NCBI RefSeq assembly: GCF_004010095.1
Contig: NZ_RRYD01000003.1
Span: forward strand, 1-55,988
DNA from: Lacticaseibacillus hulanensis
Lineage (GTDB): Bacteria > Bacillota > Bacilli > Lactobacillales > Lactobacillaceae
Reading direction: 5' to 3'
Length of the DNA: 55,988 nt
Positions 24,572-35,234 of this stretch are shown piece by piece; positions within the stretch are counted from its first letter, which is position 1, and every line of letters begins with the position of its first letter. Both the position numbers and the translations under genes were made by a program. The notes under the pieces were generated by a model that was not told the DNA's origin, ran no database searches, and worked only from the letters and a program-made list of their open reading frames with translations.

Positions 24572-25927
24572 TTAGTTAAGTGTGAGCACGGTCACTGATT
24601 CAACGTGCTGGGTTTGGGGGAACATGTCCACCGGCTGCGTCTGCTTAGCAGTGTAGCCGAATGCTTCCAGTTCCTTGATGTCGCGGGCAAGCGTTGCTGG
24701 GTTGCAGGAAACGTAAACAACCTTCTTGGGCAACATTACGCCAACCGCGGCCTTGAATTCTGGGGCCAGACCCTTGCGTGGTGGGTCAACCATCAGTACG
24801 TCGGCAGCAAGGCCCTCGTCCTTCCACTTGGTCATCACGTCTTCGGCCTTACCGGTCACGAAGGTGGTGTTGTCGATGTGGTTAATCTCCGCGTTAACGC
24901 GCGCGTCGTTCACGGCTTCGGGCACAATTTCGACCCCGTAAACGTGCTTGGCGTGGCGCGCCATGGTGAGCGAAATCGTCCCAATCCCGGAGTAAGCATC
25001 GATGACGGTTTCCTTACCGGTTAATTCAGCGGCTTCAATCGCCTTGGTGTACAGCGTCTCGGTTTGCACTGGGTTAACCTGGTAGAAGCTAAGGGGTGAA
25101 ATGCGGAAGGTGCTGCCCAGCAGCTTGTCTTCCAGGTAACCCTTGCCGTAGATGGTCCGGGACTTGTCGCCCAGGATCACGTTGGTCTTCTCGCCGTTAA
25201 TGTTCTGGATGATGCTGGTCACTTCTGGCAGGGCCGCGGTAATGGCCTCAACCAGCTGGTGCATCATTGGCAACTTGCTGGTGCGGGTCACGAGCACAAT
25301 CATCATCTGCTTGGTGTAGTAACCACGCCGGACCATGATGTGGCGCACCACACCCTTATTCTTCATCTCATCATAAGCGGGAACAAAGTACTTCCGCAGC
25401 AGGTCCCGCACGACCACGATTGCCTTGTCAATCTCGGGATCTTGAATGTAGAAGTTCTCAATTGGCAGCAGCACGTGACTGCGGCGCTTGTAAAAGCCGG
25501 TTTCAAGCTGGCCGTTCACCTCACGCACCGGCACCTGGGCCTTGTTGCGGTAGCCCGTGGTCAGTGGTGAGCCGATGGTTGGCAGAACGTCAATATCCAG
25601 GTGCTGCTTCTTGAACAACTGGACAATCTGGTTTTGCTTGAACTTCAGCTGGGCTGGGTAAGCCAGGTGCTGCAGTGGCGCGATGCCGGTCTGGGTGTAC
25701 GCCTTGTCTTTAATTTCAACCCGGTCGGCAGAAACCTTACGCAGTTCCTTAACGAAAGCAAAGCCGTACTGTTTTTGCACCTTGATGACGTGCACCAGTG
25801 CGACTTCACCTGGAAGTGCGTTTTCGATGAACAGCGGGTATCCGTCCACCTTCGCTACCCCGAGACCCTCGTACGTCAGGTCGTCGATGGTGACTTCCAA
25901 TTCTTGGTTCTTGGCTAATTGTGCCAT
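24572..25927 (-). CDS. rlmD: 23S rRNA (uracil-C5)-methyltransferase, RlmD/RlmCD type
   Basis: 451 residues from the ATG at 25927; AAAGGA lies 8 bases upstream. An N-terminal TRAM RNA-binding domain (about 1-60, with DLTYEGLGVAKVDGYPLFI) precedes the SAM-dependent methyltransferase. Landmarks are FYQVNPVQTETLY, the SAM motif VIDAYSGIGTISLTMA, the DPPRKGL box and the catalytic cysteine in VSCNPATLARD. It makes 5-methyluridine in 23S rRNA; Bacillus RlmCD modifies two sites and the position here is not known. In related gene orders it follows dagK; here a toxin-antitoxin pair lies between them. Confidence 0.93.
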   Translation of the reverse strand: MAQLAKNQELEVTIDDLTYEGLGVAKVDGYPLFIENALPGEVALVHVIKVQKQYGFAFVKELRKVSADRVEIKDKAYTQTGIAPLQHLAYPAQLKFKQNQIVQLFKKQHLDIDVLPTIGSPLTTGYRNKAQVPVREVNGQLETGFYKRRSHVLLPIENFYIQDPEIDKAIVVVRDLLRKYFVPAYDEMKNKGVVRHIMVRRGYYTKQMMIVLVTRTSKLPMMHQLVEAITAALPEVTSIIQNINGEKTNVILGDKSRTIYGKGYLEDKLLGSTFRISPLSFYQVNPVQTETLYTKAIEAAELTGKETVIDAYSGIGTISLTMARHAKHVYGVEIVPEAVNDARVNAEINHIDNTTFVTGKAEDVMTKWKDEGLAADVLMVDPPRKGLAPEFKAAVGVMLPKKVVYVSCNPATLARDIKELEAFGYTAKQTQPVDMFPQTQHVESVTVLTLN

Positions 25928-26369
25928 GTAAAATCCTTTCCGCGCATTCCGCGCGTGCGTGCAGCCTCGGCGTATCCACAATCGTGAAAACGGCCAGCCG
26001 CGAATAGTTCAATAACAAACACGATGCAGCCCCAGAGCGGAACGGTGATTCGCTTGCTCGGGGCACGGCCGCTAAGTTTAAGCTAACGAGAATGTTCCGG
26101 TCAATCAGGCACCTTGTCTGGCATGGTGTAGCGGACAATAAATTACGCCCGAATCATGCTCAGTCTATTCTACACGAGTATGGTGGCCGCGACAAACTTT
26201 CAGGGATTTATTTTGGCGTTTCTGAAAATGCGGTGGCGGCCATGTCTAGTTCCGGCCTGAATTGTAACGAACGTCAATCTCAGTATTATGCGTCTAGGCT
26301 TGACTATCCAGTGGTGACCTCAACTTTCCAGAAACAGGTGGATGGTTTCTTGTTTTCGACTGCGCTGAG
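25928..26369. other. Intergenic region with a repeat copy, no supported gene
   Basis: About 440 bases. It holds the first copy of the 42-bp repeat (26169-26210) and, beyond it, the toxin-antitoxin terminator. Short frames here lack ribosome sites. Confidence 0.5.
26169..26210. repeat. 42-bp direct repeat, copy 1 (flanks toxin-antitoxin module)
   Basis: Matches 27052-27093 at 38 of 42 positions (starts tctacacgagta, includes cgcgacaaac and ttcagggatt). Weaker similarity continues on both sides, for example AATCAT upstream. Confidence 0.8.
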
Positions 26370-26400
26370 AAAAAAAGACACACCCCTGGGGATGCGTCCC
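26370..26400 (-). terminator. Terminator of the toxin-antitoxin operon
   Basis: On the minus strand GACGCATCCC pairs with GGGTGTGTC (one bulge) and is followed by seven T. It lies about 50 bases after the toxin stop. Confidence 0.7.
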
Positions 26401-26446
26401 TACGATTCACTGATTTTTCTCGGCTAGGTAAAATTTACCATGTAAT

Positions 26447-26713
26447 TCATTCAATCCCCAAAACCTCACGATGTGTTCCCGTTGCTAGTAATAGTAGCGT
26501 GATACAATCACCGTCAACACGGTATCTTAACAGCCAGTCGCCTAATCCACCCACATGCAGCTCCCTATCACCCTTATATGCACCCTTCAACGCATGATCG
26601 GATAAGGCTACCAGTCTGGCGTGGTCGGCGGCTGAGATTGCGACAACGGCATCACGTAGCAAGTCTAAGTCTGCACCACGATGCTGCATTGCGCGGGCTT
26701 GCTTAACTCTCAT
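26447..26713 (-). CDS. Type II toxin, YafQ/RelE family
   Basis: 88 residues. The start ATG (26713) overlaps the end of the antitoxin gene by 11 bases, so translation is probably coupled. The C-terminal part DWLLRYRVDGDCITLLLLATGTHREVLG follows the RelE/YafQ pattern, with the conserved aromatic/basic positions and a late His (ATGTHREVLG) where YafQ has its catalytic His. YafQ-type toxins are ribosome-dependent mRNA endonucleases. Whether this copy is active cannot be judged from sequence. Confidence 0.85.
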   Translation of the reverse strand: MRVKQARAMQHRGADLDLLRDAVVAISAADHARLVALSDHALKGAYKGDRELHVGGLGDWLLRYRVDGDCITLLLLATGTHREVLGIE

Positions 26714-26987
26714 TGTCGGTTAAATCCTTGTACCAGTCGTCTACGTTATCGAATTCGTCATAGTCGCCATTTTCAATCTCAGCATGTGCCTTAGCAGTAG
26801 CCACATCGAGCGGGTCTAACATGGTCATGTCGCGGGGAATAGCCTTGTTGCGAACGATAGTCTTATACAAAACAGTAATGAGCGTGCTTGGCGTGTATCC
26901 TAGTTCACTCAGCACCGCGTCCCCTTCTGCTTTTAGTTCGGGATCGATGCGGGCATTTATGCGGCCAAAATTTTTCTTAGTATCCAT
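26703..26987 (-). CDS. Type II antitoxin, RelB/DinJ family
   Basis: 94 residues from the ATG at 26987, with AGGTG 7-8 bases upstream. The N-terminus GRINARIDPELKAEGDAVLSE is the ribbon-helix-helix DNA-binding domain of DinJ/RelB proteins, with AIPRDM-type residues further on. The acidic C-terminus (EIENGDYDEFDN) should wrap the toxin. The frame is also open upstream of the ATG through the second 42-bp repeat, but no start there has a better ribosome site. These antitoxins normally repress their own promoter. Confidence 0.88.
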   Translation of the reverse strand: MDTKKNFGRINARIDPELKAEGDAVLSELGYTPSTLITVLYKTIVRNKAIPRDMTMLDPLDVATAKAHAEIENGDYDEFDNVDDWYKDLTDNES

Positions 26988-27051
26988 GGCGGTACACCTC
27001 ACTTTACGGTTCCATTGTATACCCAGTGGGGTGATGTGGCAATCATCCTGC

Positions 27052-27093
27052 TCTACACGAGTAGGGTGGTCGCGACAAACCTTCAGGGATTAA
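27052..27093. repeat. 42-bp direct repeat, copy 2
   Basis: Partner of 26169-26210; lies about 65 bases upstream of the antitoxin start, so the pair brackets the toxin-antitoxin module. No transposase is present, and the copies differ at four positions. Confidence 0.8.
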
Positions 27094-27194
27094 TTATTGC
27101 AATCCTGAGGCTGATTAATTCTTGTCAACAATTAGCTATATGTCAGCAGACTGCTAGCAAGTGGATATATTCAGCTTTCTACCAATCAACTAGT

Positions 27195-27244
27195 CAAAAA
27201 ATGCGTGTTCCCAGTCAACCATCTGGAAACACGCATCTTTTTAA
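27195..27244. terminator. Terminator, probably of dagK
   Basis: AAAAAATGCGTGTT-CCAG pairs with CTGG-AACACGCAT, flanked by A- and T-runs on the two sides. It stands 60 bases after the dagK stop on the minus strand. Confidence 0.75.
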
Positions 27245-27306
27245 ATAATTTCAACGGCAAACTACTACTGCACGTTCATTCGCCCATTCCAACCAATCCG
27301 CCCTAC

Positions 27307-28314
27307 TTATCCGATTCGTACATCCCCGTCAATGTCCTTTTGGGAGATGTGTTCTACTTCCTTAACGACATCATCCTGGGTCTCGTAGTGCTGGGAAAGG
27401 TTCTTGTCCGGAATCGCGTCAACGTTGGCGAACATCTCGATGTGCTGCATCAGGTTGGTGAATTCCATTGGCGTGTCGCCGCCATATTCACCGTCAAGAT
27501 TAATCTTGAGTGGTTCGCCATCGGAACGCTTGGCGGTCAGGTGACTGGTCTTGGTGTAGATGATGTTCGGGTCGTCCACGTGCTTGCCGCCATTGAAAAC
27601 CAGCGTGATAAGCCGTACCATCTCAACCACGTTCGCGGTCTTCACGATGATGACGGTGAACTGGCCATCCCCAAGTTCGGCGTCTGGCACAATCTGCTCG
27701 AAGCCCCCAACTGAGTTGGTCAGGCCAACAAGGAACATGGACGCTGGCCCGTTGTATTCACCGTCGTCAAAGGTGATGTGCATCGGAATTGACTTAATAC
27801 CCGGCAGCATTTCTGCCCCCTTAAGCACGTACGCCAGGTAGCCAAACACGGACTTGAATTCACTCGGCACCGCGTAGGTTAACTCGGTCATCGAGCCCCC
27901 GCCGGCGATGTTCATGAAGTACTTGTCGTTGGCCTTCCCGATATCCATCTTGAGGGTCTGCCCCTTACCGATGATGGCTGCGGCGGCAACGGGATCTTCC
28001 CGCGGAATCCGCAACGCCCGGGCGTAGTCGTTGGTCGTGCCCCCAGGAATGATGGCCATCTTGGGCCGCTTCTTGGCCGGTGCGACCCCGTTAACGACTT
28101 CGTTAATGGTGCCATCCCCGCCGGCCGCAACGATGAGGTCGAAGCCGGCCGCACAGGCACGTGCCGCTTCTTTTTTGGCCGAAAATGGTTCGGGTGTGGT
28201 CTGAAAAGCTGACGCCTCGTACCCTGCCTTTTCCATTTCGTTCAAAATGTCGGCAACGTACTTACGCATGCCTTCGTTCCCACTGGTTGGGTTATAAATC
28301 AATCGTGCCCTCAA
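27307..28314 (-). CDS. dagK: Diacylglycerol kinase (DgkB/DagK type)
   Basis: 335 residues. The start codon is TTG (28314-28312), with AGGAG 7 bases upstream; no ATG fits the N-terminus. The soluble diacylglycerol kinase fold is clear: RARLIYNPTSGNEG (nucleotide-binding strand), GGDGT at about 65-69, IIPGGTTNDYARAL and the C-terminal lipid-kinase domain with EPLKINLDGE. It phosphorylates diacylglycerol left by lipoteichoic-acid synthesis so that it re-enters phospholipid synthesis. It lies downstream of gatB, beyond the gat terminator, with a TATACT-like -10 upstream. Confidence 0.94.
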   Translation of the reverse strand: MRARLIYNPTSGNEGMRKYVADILNEMEKAGYEASAFQTTPEPFSAKKEAARACAAGFDLIVAAGGDGTINEVVNGVAPAKKRPKMAIIPGGTTNDYARALRIPREDPVAAAAIIGKGQTLKMDIGKANDKYFMNIAGGGSMTELTYAVPSEFKSVFGYLAYVLKGAEMLPGIKSIPMHITFDDGEYNGPASMFLVGLTNSVGGFEQIVPDAELGDGQFTVIIVKTANVVEMVRLITLVFNGGKHVDDPNIIYTKTSHLTAKRSDGEPLKINLDGEYGGDTPMEFTNLMQHIEMFANVDAIPDKNLSQHYETQDDVVKEVEHISQKDIDGDVRIG

Positions 28315-28520
28315 GCTATCACTCCTCTAGTTAACGGGCCAAGGCCAGCAACCAATCAGCCGGTCGCGTTGGCCCAATTGCTACTTGTCTCTTCCCGTTT
28401 GCTTATTGAATCCGGTTAAACTCTACCAGATTAGTATACACGATACGCGCAATTTCTGCCCCCGAATTTTAATTCTCGATTAGGCTAGTGTCATGGTGCT
28501 GCAATTAATCGGTGCTGAAT

Positions 28521-28574
28521 AAAAAAAATCCCCAGGTACGTGCCGGCTAGTTGCCGCGGCGTACCTAGGGATTA
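28521..28574 (-). terminator. Terminator of the gat operon
   Basis: On the minus strand AATCCCTAGGTACG pairs with CGTACCTGGGGATT (inner CCGCGG/CCGG pairs), followed by a run of seven or more T. Confidence 0.85.
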
Positions 28575-28583
28575 TTTAACTAA

Positions 28584-30014
28584 TTAACGCTTAGCTATTT
28601 CCGCATTCAGAATCGAGTTGACGACCTTCGGGTTAGCTTGCCCGTGGGTCTTCTTCATGATCTGACCGACAAGGAACCCAACGGCGCGGTCCTTCCCGGC
28701 ATGGAAGTCATCGATACTCTGCTGGTTGTTGTCCAGGATGTCGGTGATGATTGGCGTGAGCACGGCGGGGTCGGATTCTTGCACAAGACCCTTGCTGCGA
28801 ACCCAGGCTTCGGGGTCGGTGTCGTTCTTGATGATTTCCACGATCACCTTCTTGGCAATCTTACTGGAAATCGTGCCGCCCTTAATCAGCTTAATCATGG
28901 ATGCCAGGTGTGCTGGGGTCAGCGCGATGTCGCCGAGCTCCAGGTGCTGGGCGTTCATGTACGCGTTGACGTCACCCATCAGGTAGTTGGAGGCAAGCTT
29001 CGGATCAGCTCCACCCTCAACGGTGGCCTCGAAGAAGTCAGACATTTCCTTGGTGGTGGTCAAAACGCCGGCATCGTATTCTGGCAGACCCCATTCCTCA
29101 ACGTAACGCTTGCGCCGCTGAGCGGGATCTTCTGGCAGTGCGTCCTGCACTTCATTAATCCATTCATCGGAGACCCGCACTGGTGGCAGGTCTGGTTCTG
29201 GGAAGTAACGGTAATCGTCCGCGCCTTCCTTAACCCGCATCAGAATGGTTTCCTTACCAGCTTCATCCCAGCGCCGAGTTTCGGGCCGAATGCTGCCACC
29301 AGCAAGCAGGATGCCAATCTGGCGTTTCTGCTCGTAGGTCAGCGCACTGCGGACATAGTTGAAGGAGTTCAGGTTCTTCACTTCCGTCTTGGTCCCCCAC
29401 TTGTCGGCGCCGATTGGGGCAACGGACAGGTTGGAGTCCACACGCATGGACCCTTCTTCCATCTTGACGTCGGAGGCACCGGTGAACTGGACGATTTGGC
29501 GCAGTTGTTCCAGGTACTGGTAGGCTTCTTCCGGACTCTTAATGTCAGGCTTCGACACGATTTCGATCAGTGGCGTGCCCTGACGGTTAAGGTCGACGTA
29601 GGAGTAGCCGTCGCCTGGGTGGGTGTTCTTCCCGGCATCTTCTTCGATGTGGAGTTCTTCAATCCCGATGCGCTTCTTCTGCCCATCCACTTCGATTTCC
29701 ACGTAGCCGTTGCGGGCCAGGGGCTTTTCGGACTGGGTAATCTGATAAGCCTTGGGGTTGTCGGCGTAGAAGTAGTTCTTCCGGTCAAAGTGCGTGAACG
29801 GGGTGATGTCGGCATGAAGGGCAAGGGCAACCATCAGGCCAAGGGAGTAAGCACCCTTGTTGACACTAGGCAAAACCCCGGGGTAGCCCCAGTCGATGAT
29901 GTTCGTGTTTGTGTTCGCTTCGGCACCGTAAGATACTGGTGCTGGGGAGTACATCTTGCTTTTGGTCTTCAGCTCAACGTGGACTTCAAGACCGATTGTT
30001 GTTTCAAAGTTCAT
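28584..30014 (-). CDS. gatB: Aspartyl/glutamyl-tRNA(Asn/Gln) amidotransferase subunit B
   Basis: 476 residues, family length. Subunit B binds misacylated tRNA and activates the side-chain carboxylate of Glu-tRNA(Gln) (or Asp-tRNA(Asn)) with ATP. Seen are [20 protein letters not shown] at the start, [17 protein letters not shown] in the centre and, at the end, the YqeY-like tail domain with [13 protein letters not shown]. Its ATG overlaps the gatA stop (TAATG), so the two are translationally coupled. Last gene before a strong terminator. Confidence 0.97.
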   Translation of the reverse strand: MNFETTIGLEVHVELKTKSKMYSPAPVSYGAEANTNTNIIDWGYPGVLPSVNKGAYSLGLMVALALHADITPFTHFDRKNYFYADNPKAYQITQSEKPLARNGYVEIEVDGQKKRIGIEELHIEEDAGKNTHPGDGYSYVDLNRQGTPLIEIVSKPDIKSPEEAYQYLEQLRQIVQFTGASDVKMEEGSMRVDSNLSVAPIGADKWGTKTEVKNLNSFNYVRSALTYEQKRQIGILLAGGSIRPETRRWDEAGKETILMRVKEGADDYRYFPEPDLPPVRVSDEWINEVQDALPEDPAQRRKRYVEEWGLPEYDAGVLTTTKEMSDFFEATVEGGADPKLASNYLMGDVNAYMNAQHLELGDIALTPAHLASMIKLIKGGTISSKIAKKVIVEIIKNDTDPEAWVRSKGLVQESDPAVLTPIITDILDNNQQSIDDFHAGKDRAVGFLVGQIMKKTHGQANPKVVNSILNAEIAKR

Positions 30015-31471
30015 TAGTTCTGCCCCCCTGGAATAAGTTGCTTGTAGTCGGTGGCATCTTCAAATGCTGCGGCGGCTTGGTAAATTGTGGCTTCATCGAA
30101 CGCCTTGCCGATGAACTGGAGGCCAACCGGCATGCCGTCGACGAACCCGGCGTTGATGGACGCAGCGGGCAGGCCGGCCAGGTTGACCGGAATCGTCAGG
30201 ATGTCGTTCATGTACATCGTGAGTGGGTCGGTCACCTTGTCGCCAATCTTGAAGGCGGTGGTTGGCGTCGTTGGTCCGATGATGAGGTCGTAATCAGCAA
30301 AGACGTCCTCAAAATCGCGGGCAATCAGCGTGCGGACCTGAGCTGCCTTCTTGAAGTATGCATCGTAGAACCCGGCACTGAGGCTGAAGGTCCCGAGCAT
30401 AATCCGGCGCTTAACTTCGTCGCCAAAGCCTTCAGAGCGGGTGCGGACGTAGACGTCCTCGAGGCTCTTCACGTCCTTGGCGCGGAACCCGTAACGAATT
30501 CCGTCGAACCGCTGGAGGTTGGAACTAGCTTCGGAGCTGGCAATGATGTAGTAGGCCGGCACCGCGTACTTCGTGTGGGGCAGGCTAACCGTTTCGACCG
30601 TTGCGCCCAGCTCTTCCAGCTTCTTGGCCGCCGCCTTAATCTGGTCAGCAACCTTGGCATCGACCCCTTCACCCAGGTATTCGGCAGGCAGGGCAATCTT
30701 CATGCCCTTGATGCTCTTGCCAATCTTGGCTCCCAGGTCTTCGGCGGGCCGGGGTACCGTTGTGCTATCGCGTTCGTCCAGGCCAATGAGTGCGTTCATC
30801 ACGTGCGCGGAATCACGCACGGAGCGGGTCAGCGTCCCGATGGCGTCAAGACTGGACCCAAAGGCGATGAGGCCCCAACGGGAAACCCGCCCGTAGCTAG
30901 GCTTGAATCCGAAAATTCCGTTGAAAGCGGCTGGCTGGCGAATGGAACCACCGGTATCGGAACCGAGGGCGGCAATCACTTCACCCGCAGCAACAGCGGC
31001 TGCGGAACCACCTGACGAACCACCAGGAACCTTGGTGTGGTCCCAGGCGTTCTTCGTTGTCTTCATGTGGGAGTTCTCCGTGGAGGAACCCATGGCGAAT
31101 TCGTCCATGTTGGTCTTCCCCACGATGACCATCCCGGCGTCCTTCAGCTTCTTGACCGCGGTTGCGTCATAGATTGGGACGAAGTTTTCCAGCATCTTGG
31201 AAGCCGCGGTCGTCACCAGGCCATCCGTGACGATGTTGTCCTTGATGGCAACCGGAATCCCGGCCAAGGTTGAATCGGCCTTCACGCCATCCGCGTCGGC
31301 CTTTGCCGCCTGCTTCGTTGCTTCGTCTTCGTTCAGCGCCAGGAACGCGTCGACTTCGGGGTCGATTGCGGCAATCTTGGCAAAGGTATCCTTGGTCAGT
31401 TCACTGCTCGTAATCTTCCCGCTGACAAGGTCGTCGTGCAGCTGGTCGATGCTAGTCTTAAAGTAATCCAC
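30014..31471 (-). CDS. gatA: Aspartyl/glutamyl-tRNA(Asn/Gln) amidotransferase subunit A
   Basis: 485 residues. The amidase-signature subunit frees ammonia from glutamine for the transamidation. The catalytic Ser-cisSer-Lys triad is visible: Lys in PVAIKDNIV, the first Ser in [14 protein letters not shown] and the nucleophile region [13 protein letters not shown]. The start is GTG (31471-31469) overlapping the gatC stop as TAGTG; a GGAGG-like site lies within the gatC end. Translation is therefore coupled to gatC, which helps equal production of the three subunits. Confidence 0.97.
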   Translation of the reverse strand: MDYFKTSIDQLHDDLVSGKITSSELTKDTFAKIAAIDPEVDAFLALNEDEATKQAAKADADGVKADSTLAGIPVAIKDNIVTDGLVTTAASKMLENFVPIYDATAVKKLKDAGMVIVGKTNMDEFAMGSSTENSHMKTTKNAWDHTKVPGGSSGGSAAAVAAGEVIAALGSDTGGSIRQPAAFNGIFGFKPSYGRVSRWGLIAFGSSLDAIGTLTRSVRDSAHVMNALIGLDERDSTTVPRPAEDLGAKIGKSIKGMKIALPAEYLGEGVDAKVADQIKAAAKKLEELGATVETVSLPHTKYAVPAYYIIASSEASSNLQRFDGIRYGFRAKDVKSLEDVYVRTRSEGFGDEVKRRIMLGTFSLSAGFYDAYFKKAAQVRTLIARDFEDVFADYDLIIGPTTPTTAFKIGDKVTDPLTMYMNDILTIPVNLAGLPAASINAGFVDGMPVGLQFIGKAFDEATIYQAAAAFEDATDYKQLIPGGQN

Positions 31472-31767
31472 TAGTCTTCCTCCTTGTCGATAATTGCTGG
31501 CACCTGAATCAGGCCATCCTTTTCAGTTGGCGCGTTCTTCATCAGGTCCGCACGTGGTGTCACGAAGGTTGCTTTGTCTTCGCGCATCACGTTCTCCAGC
31601 ATCACGTTCTGGGTCGTGACGGGAACGTACGTGGTGTCAACTTCACTGAGCTGATCCACCATGTTCAGAATTTCATCGAGTTGGCCGGTAAATTCCTGTA
31701 ATTCTTCATCGGTAAATTGTAGTCGCGCCAGTTGTGCAACGTGGGCAACGTCGTCCTTGGAAATCAT
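31471..31767 (-). CDS. gatC: Aspartyl/glutamyl-tRNA(Asn/Gln) amidotransferase subunit C
   Basis: 98 residues from the ATG at 31767; the ATG at 31773 would add MD but leaves almost no space to the GGGG ribosome site. GatC is a small strap that wraps around A and B and stabilises the complex. The pattern [20 protein letters not shown], then [15 protein letters not shown] and [19 protein letters not shown] is typical of the family. First gene of the gatCAB series, 160 bases after camS. Confidence 0.93.
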   Translation of the reverse strand: MISKDDVAHVAQLARLQFTDEELQEFTGQLDEILNMVDQLSEVDTTYVPVTTQNVMLENVMREDKATFVTPRADLMKNAPTEKDGLIQVPAIIDKEED

Positions 31768-31878
31768 GTCCATACCCCGCTTTCTATATACTGGACCATT
31801 TTACCATAAACACGCTGACGATTGAAAAACGCTAAGCAAAACGCCGCGACTTTTCATCTTGCAGCCGCCCGCAACGCG

Positions 31879-31918
31879 TAAAAACAGGTGCCACCGCCAA
31901 ACGCCGGTAACACCTGCT
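31879..31918 (-). terminator. Terminator after camS
   Basis: On the minus strand GCAGGTGttACCG pairs with CGGTGGCACCTG and is followed by TTTTTA. It separates camS from the gat genes only if antitermination or a second promoter exists for gatC; readthrough is likely in part. Confidence 0.7.
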
Positions 31919-31926
31919 TCGTTAGT

Positions 31927-33123
31927 TTAGTATGAATCAAACACGTGCGTGTAGAATGCCTTGTCGCCCGCATCCCGCGCAACGAATGCTTGCATGCCCT
32001 GCACGGATTGAATGCTGATCTCAATCGACGCGCCCGCCGGCAGGTACTTCGATGCCGCGGTGGCAACGTACTGCGTGAAGCTGTTGATTTCGGTCTGCCC
32101 GTAGAACTGGGTGTTAATCGTAATCTTCATCCCCGCCAGCGCACCGTTCTTGTAGTGTACCTGCGCCGTGATGCCAGCAAGCGTTGGGAAGAAGTTCTTC
32201 ACCTGGTCCGTGAAGTCGCTGAAGTCGTTGGCCACCGTGCTGTTAATCGGCTTGTTGCCGTTAACGACCGGCAGGACCTCGTTCTTCTCATCTACCCCGT
32301 TCCAGTTCGAAACGCTCGTGCCGGACTTCGAGATGACGTAGCTGACGAAGGTGCCGCCAACCAGGCTATCCTGCTTGGTCTGCTTGTAGATGCCGACGAC
32401 GATTGGCGTGTCATTCCCGACCTTCTTCATGCGCCGGAAGCGTTCGATGACCTTGGCCGCCATCTCTTTGCCCTTCGCCGTCAGTTGCGGCGTGCTGATA
32501 TTGGTCTGGAACGTCGCCCCGTACTTCTCCTTTTGGAAGTAGTCAACGGAGTTCATCCCTAGCGCGATGGCCACGCCGCCCAGCTTGAAACTATTACCGC
32601 TCTTGACCATGTAATCCTGCTCCAGAATCTGCTGGAGGTAAATTGGGGCCCGCTTGTTCGCGTCGGTGTCGTTGTACTTGTTCTTGGCTGGGTTCAGCCC
32701 CTGCGCGTTGTCGGCGAATGCGTCCTCGTCCTTCTTCCCGGAGTACTTGCCCTTTTGCCGCGCCAGCCACGATTCGGTGGTGGCGGTGCTCAGGAGCTGG
32801 CCCTCTTCGAAGTAGTACTTGTCGGTGGCGAATTCCTTCTGCGCCAGCGTCTGCAGGCCATTCTCCATGCTGCGAACGTTGAACGTGTTCCCGTTCTGGT
32901 TATTCTGGGTGAGCGTGAGTCCGCGCGACTTGGAGGTTTGGTAGCGCCCGCCCTGGATAATCCCCTGGTAGGTGCCCGCCGTGGTTGTCCCCGTCGTGGT
33001 GAATGATCCGGCCTTGGTGGAAGTACTCCCGCTGCCGCCATCAGCATTGAAATTTAATTTGCCACATCCGGCCAGGAGCAATACGACCGCCCCGGTCAGA
33101 ATCAGTTTCAGTGTATTCTTCAT
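31927..33123 (-). CDS. camS: CamS family sex pheromone lipoprotein
   Basis: 398 residues from the ATG at 33123, with AAAGG 8 bases upstream. It has a lipoprotein signal: a basic start, a hydrophobic core and the lipobox LLAGC with the lipidated Cys at residue 20. A Ser/Thr/Gly-rich linker (about 28-50) leads to the CamS domain. In enterococci and staphylococci the signal peptide of CamS-type precursors yields a sex-pheromone peptide; a pheromone role here is unproven. It follows ligA by 40 bases and is in the pcrA-ligA-camS series. Confidence 0.92.
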   Translation of the reverse strand: MKNTLKLILTGAVVLLLAGCGKLNFNADGGSGSTSTKAGSFTTTGTTTAGTYQGIIQGGRYQTSKSRGLTLTQNNQNGNTFNVRSMENGLQTLAQKEFATDKYYFEEGQLLSTATTESWLARQKGKYSGKKDEDAFADNAQGLNPAKNKYNDTDANKRAPIYLQQILEQDYMVKSGNSFKLGGVAIALGMNSVDYFQKEKYGATFQTNISTPQLTAKGKEMAAKVIERFRRMKKVGNDTPIVVGIYKQTKQDSLVGGTFVSYVISKSGTSVSNWNGVDEKNEVLPVVNGNKPINSTVANDFSDFTDQVKNFFPTLAGITAQVHYKNGALAGMKITINTQFYGQTEINSFTQYVATAASKYLPAGASIEISIQSVQGMQAFVARDAGDKAFYTHVFDSY

Positions 33124-33163
33124 CCTAAACCTTTCTTGTACGCCGCCGCATTGCGGGGCCTGA

Positions 33164-35212
<2,049 letters not shown>

Positions 35213-35234
35213 TCACTGCCGCAGTTCGGTGCGT

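Noticed and set aside
26092-26427. Plus-strand 111-residue frame beside the toxin-antitoxin module
   Set aside because: Overlaps the 42-bp repeat and a terminator, has no ribosome site and no known homology pattern.
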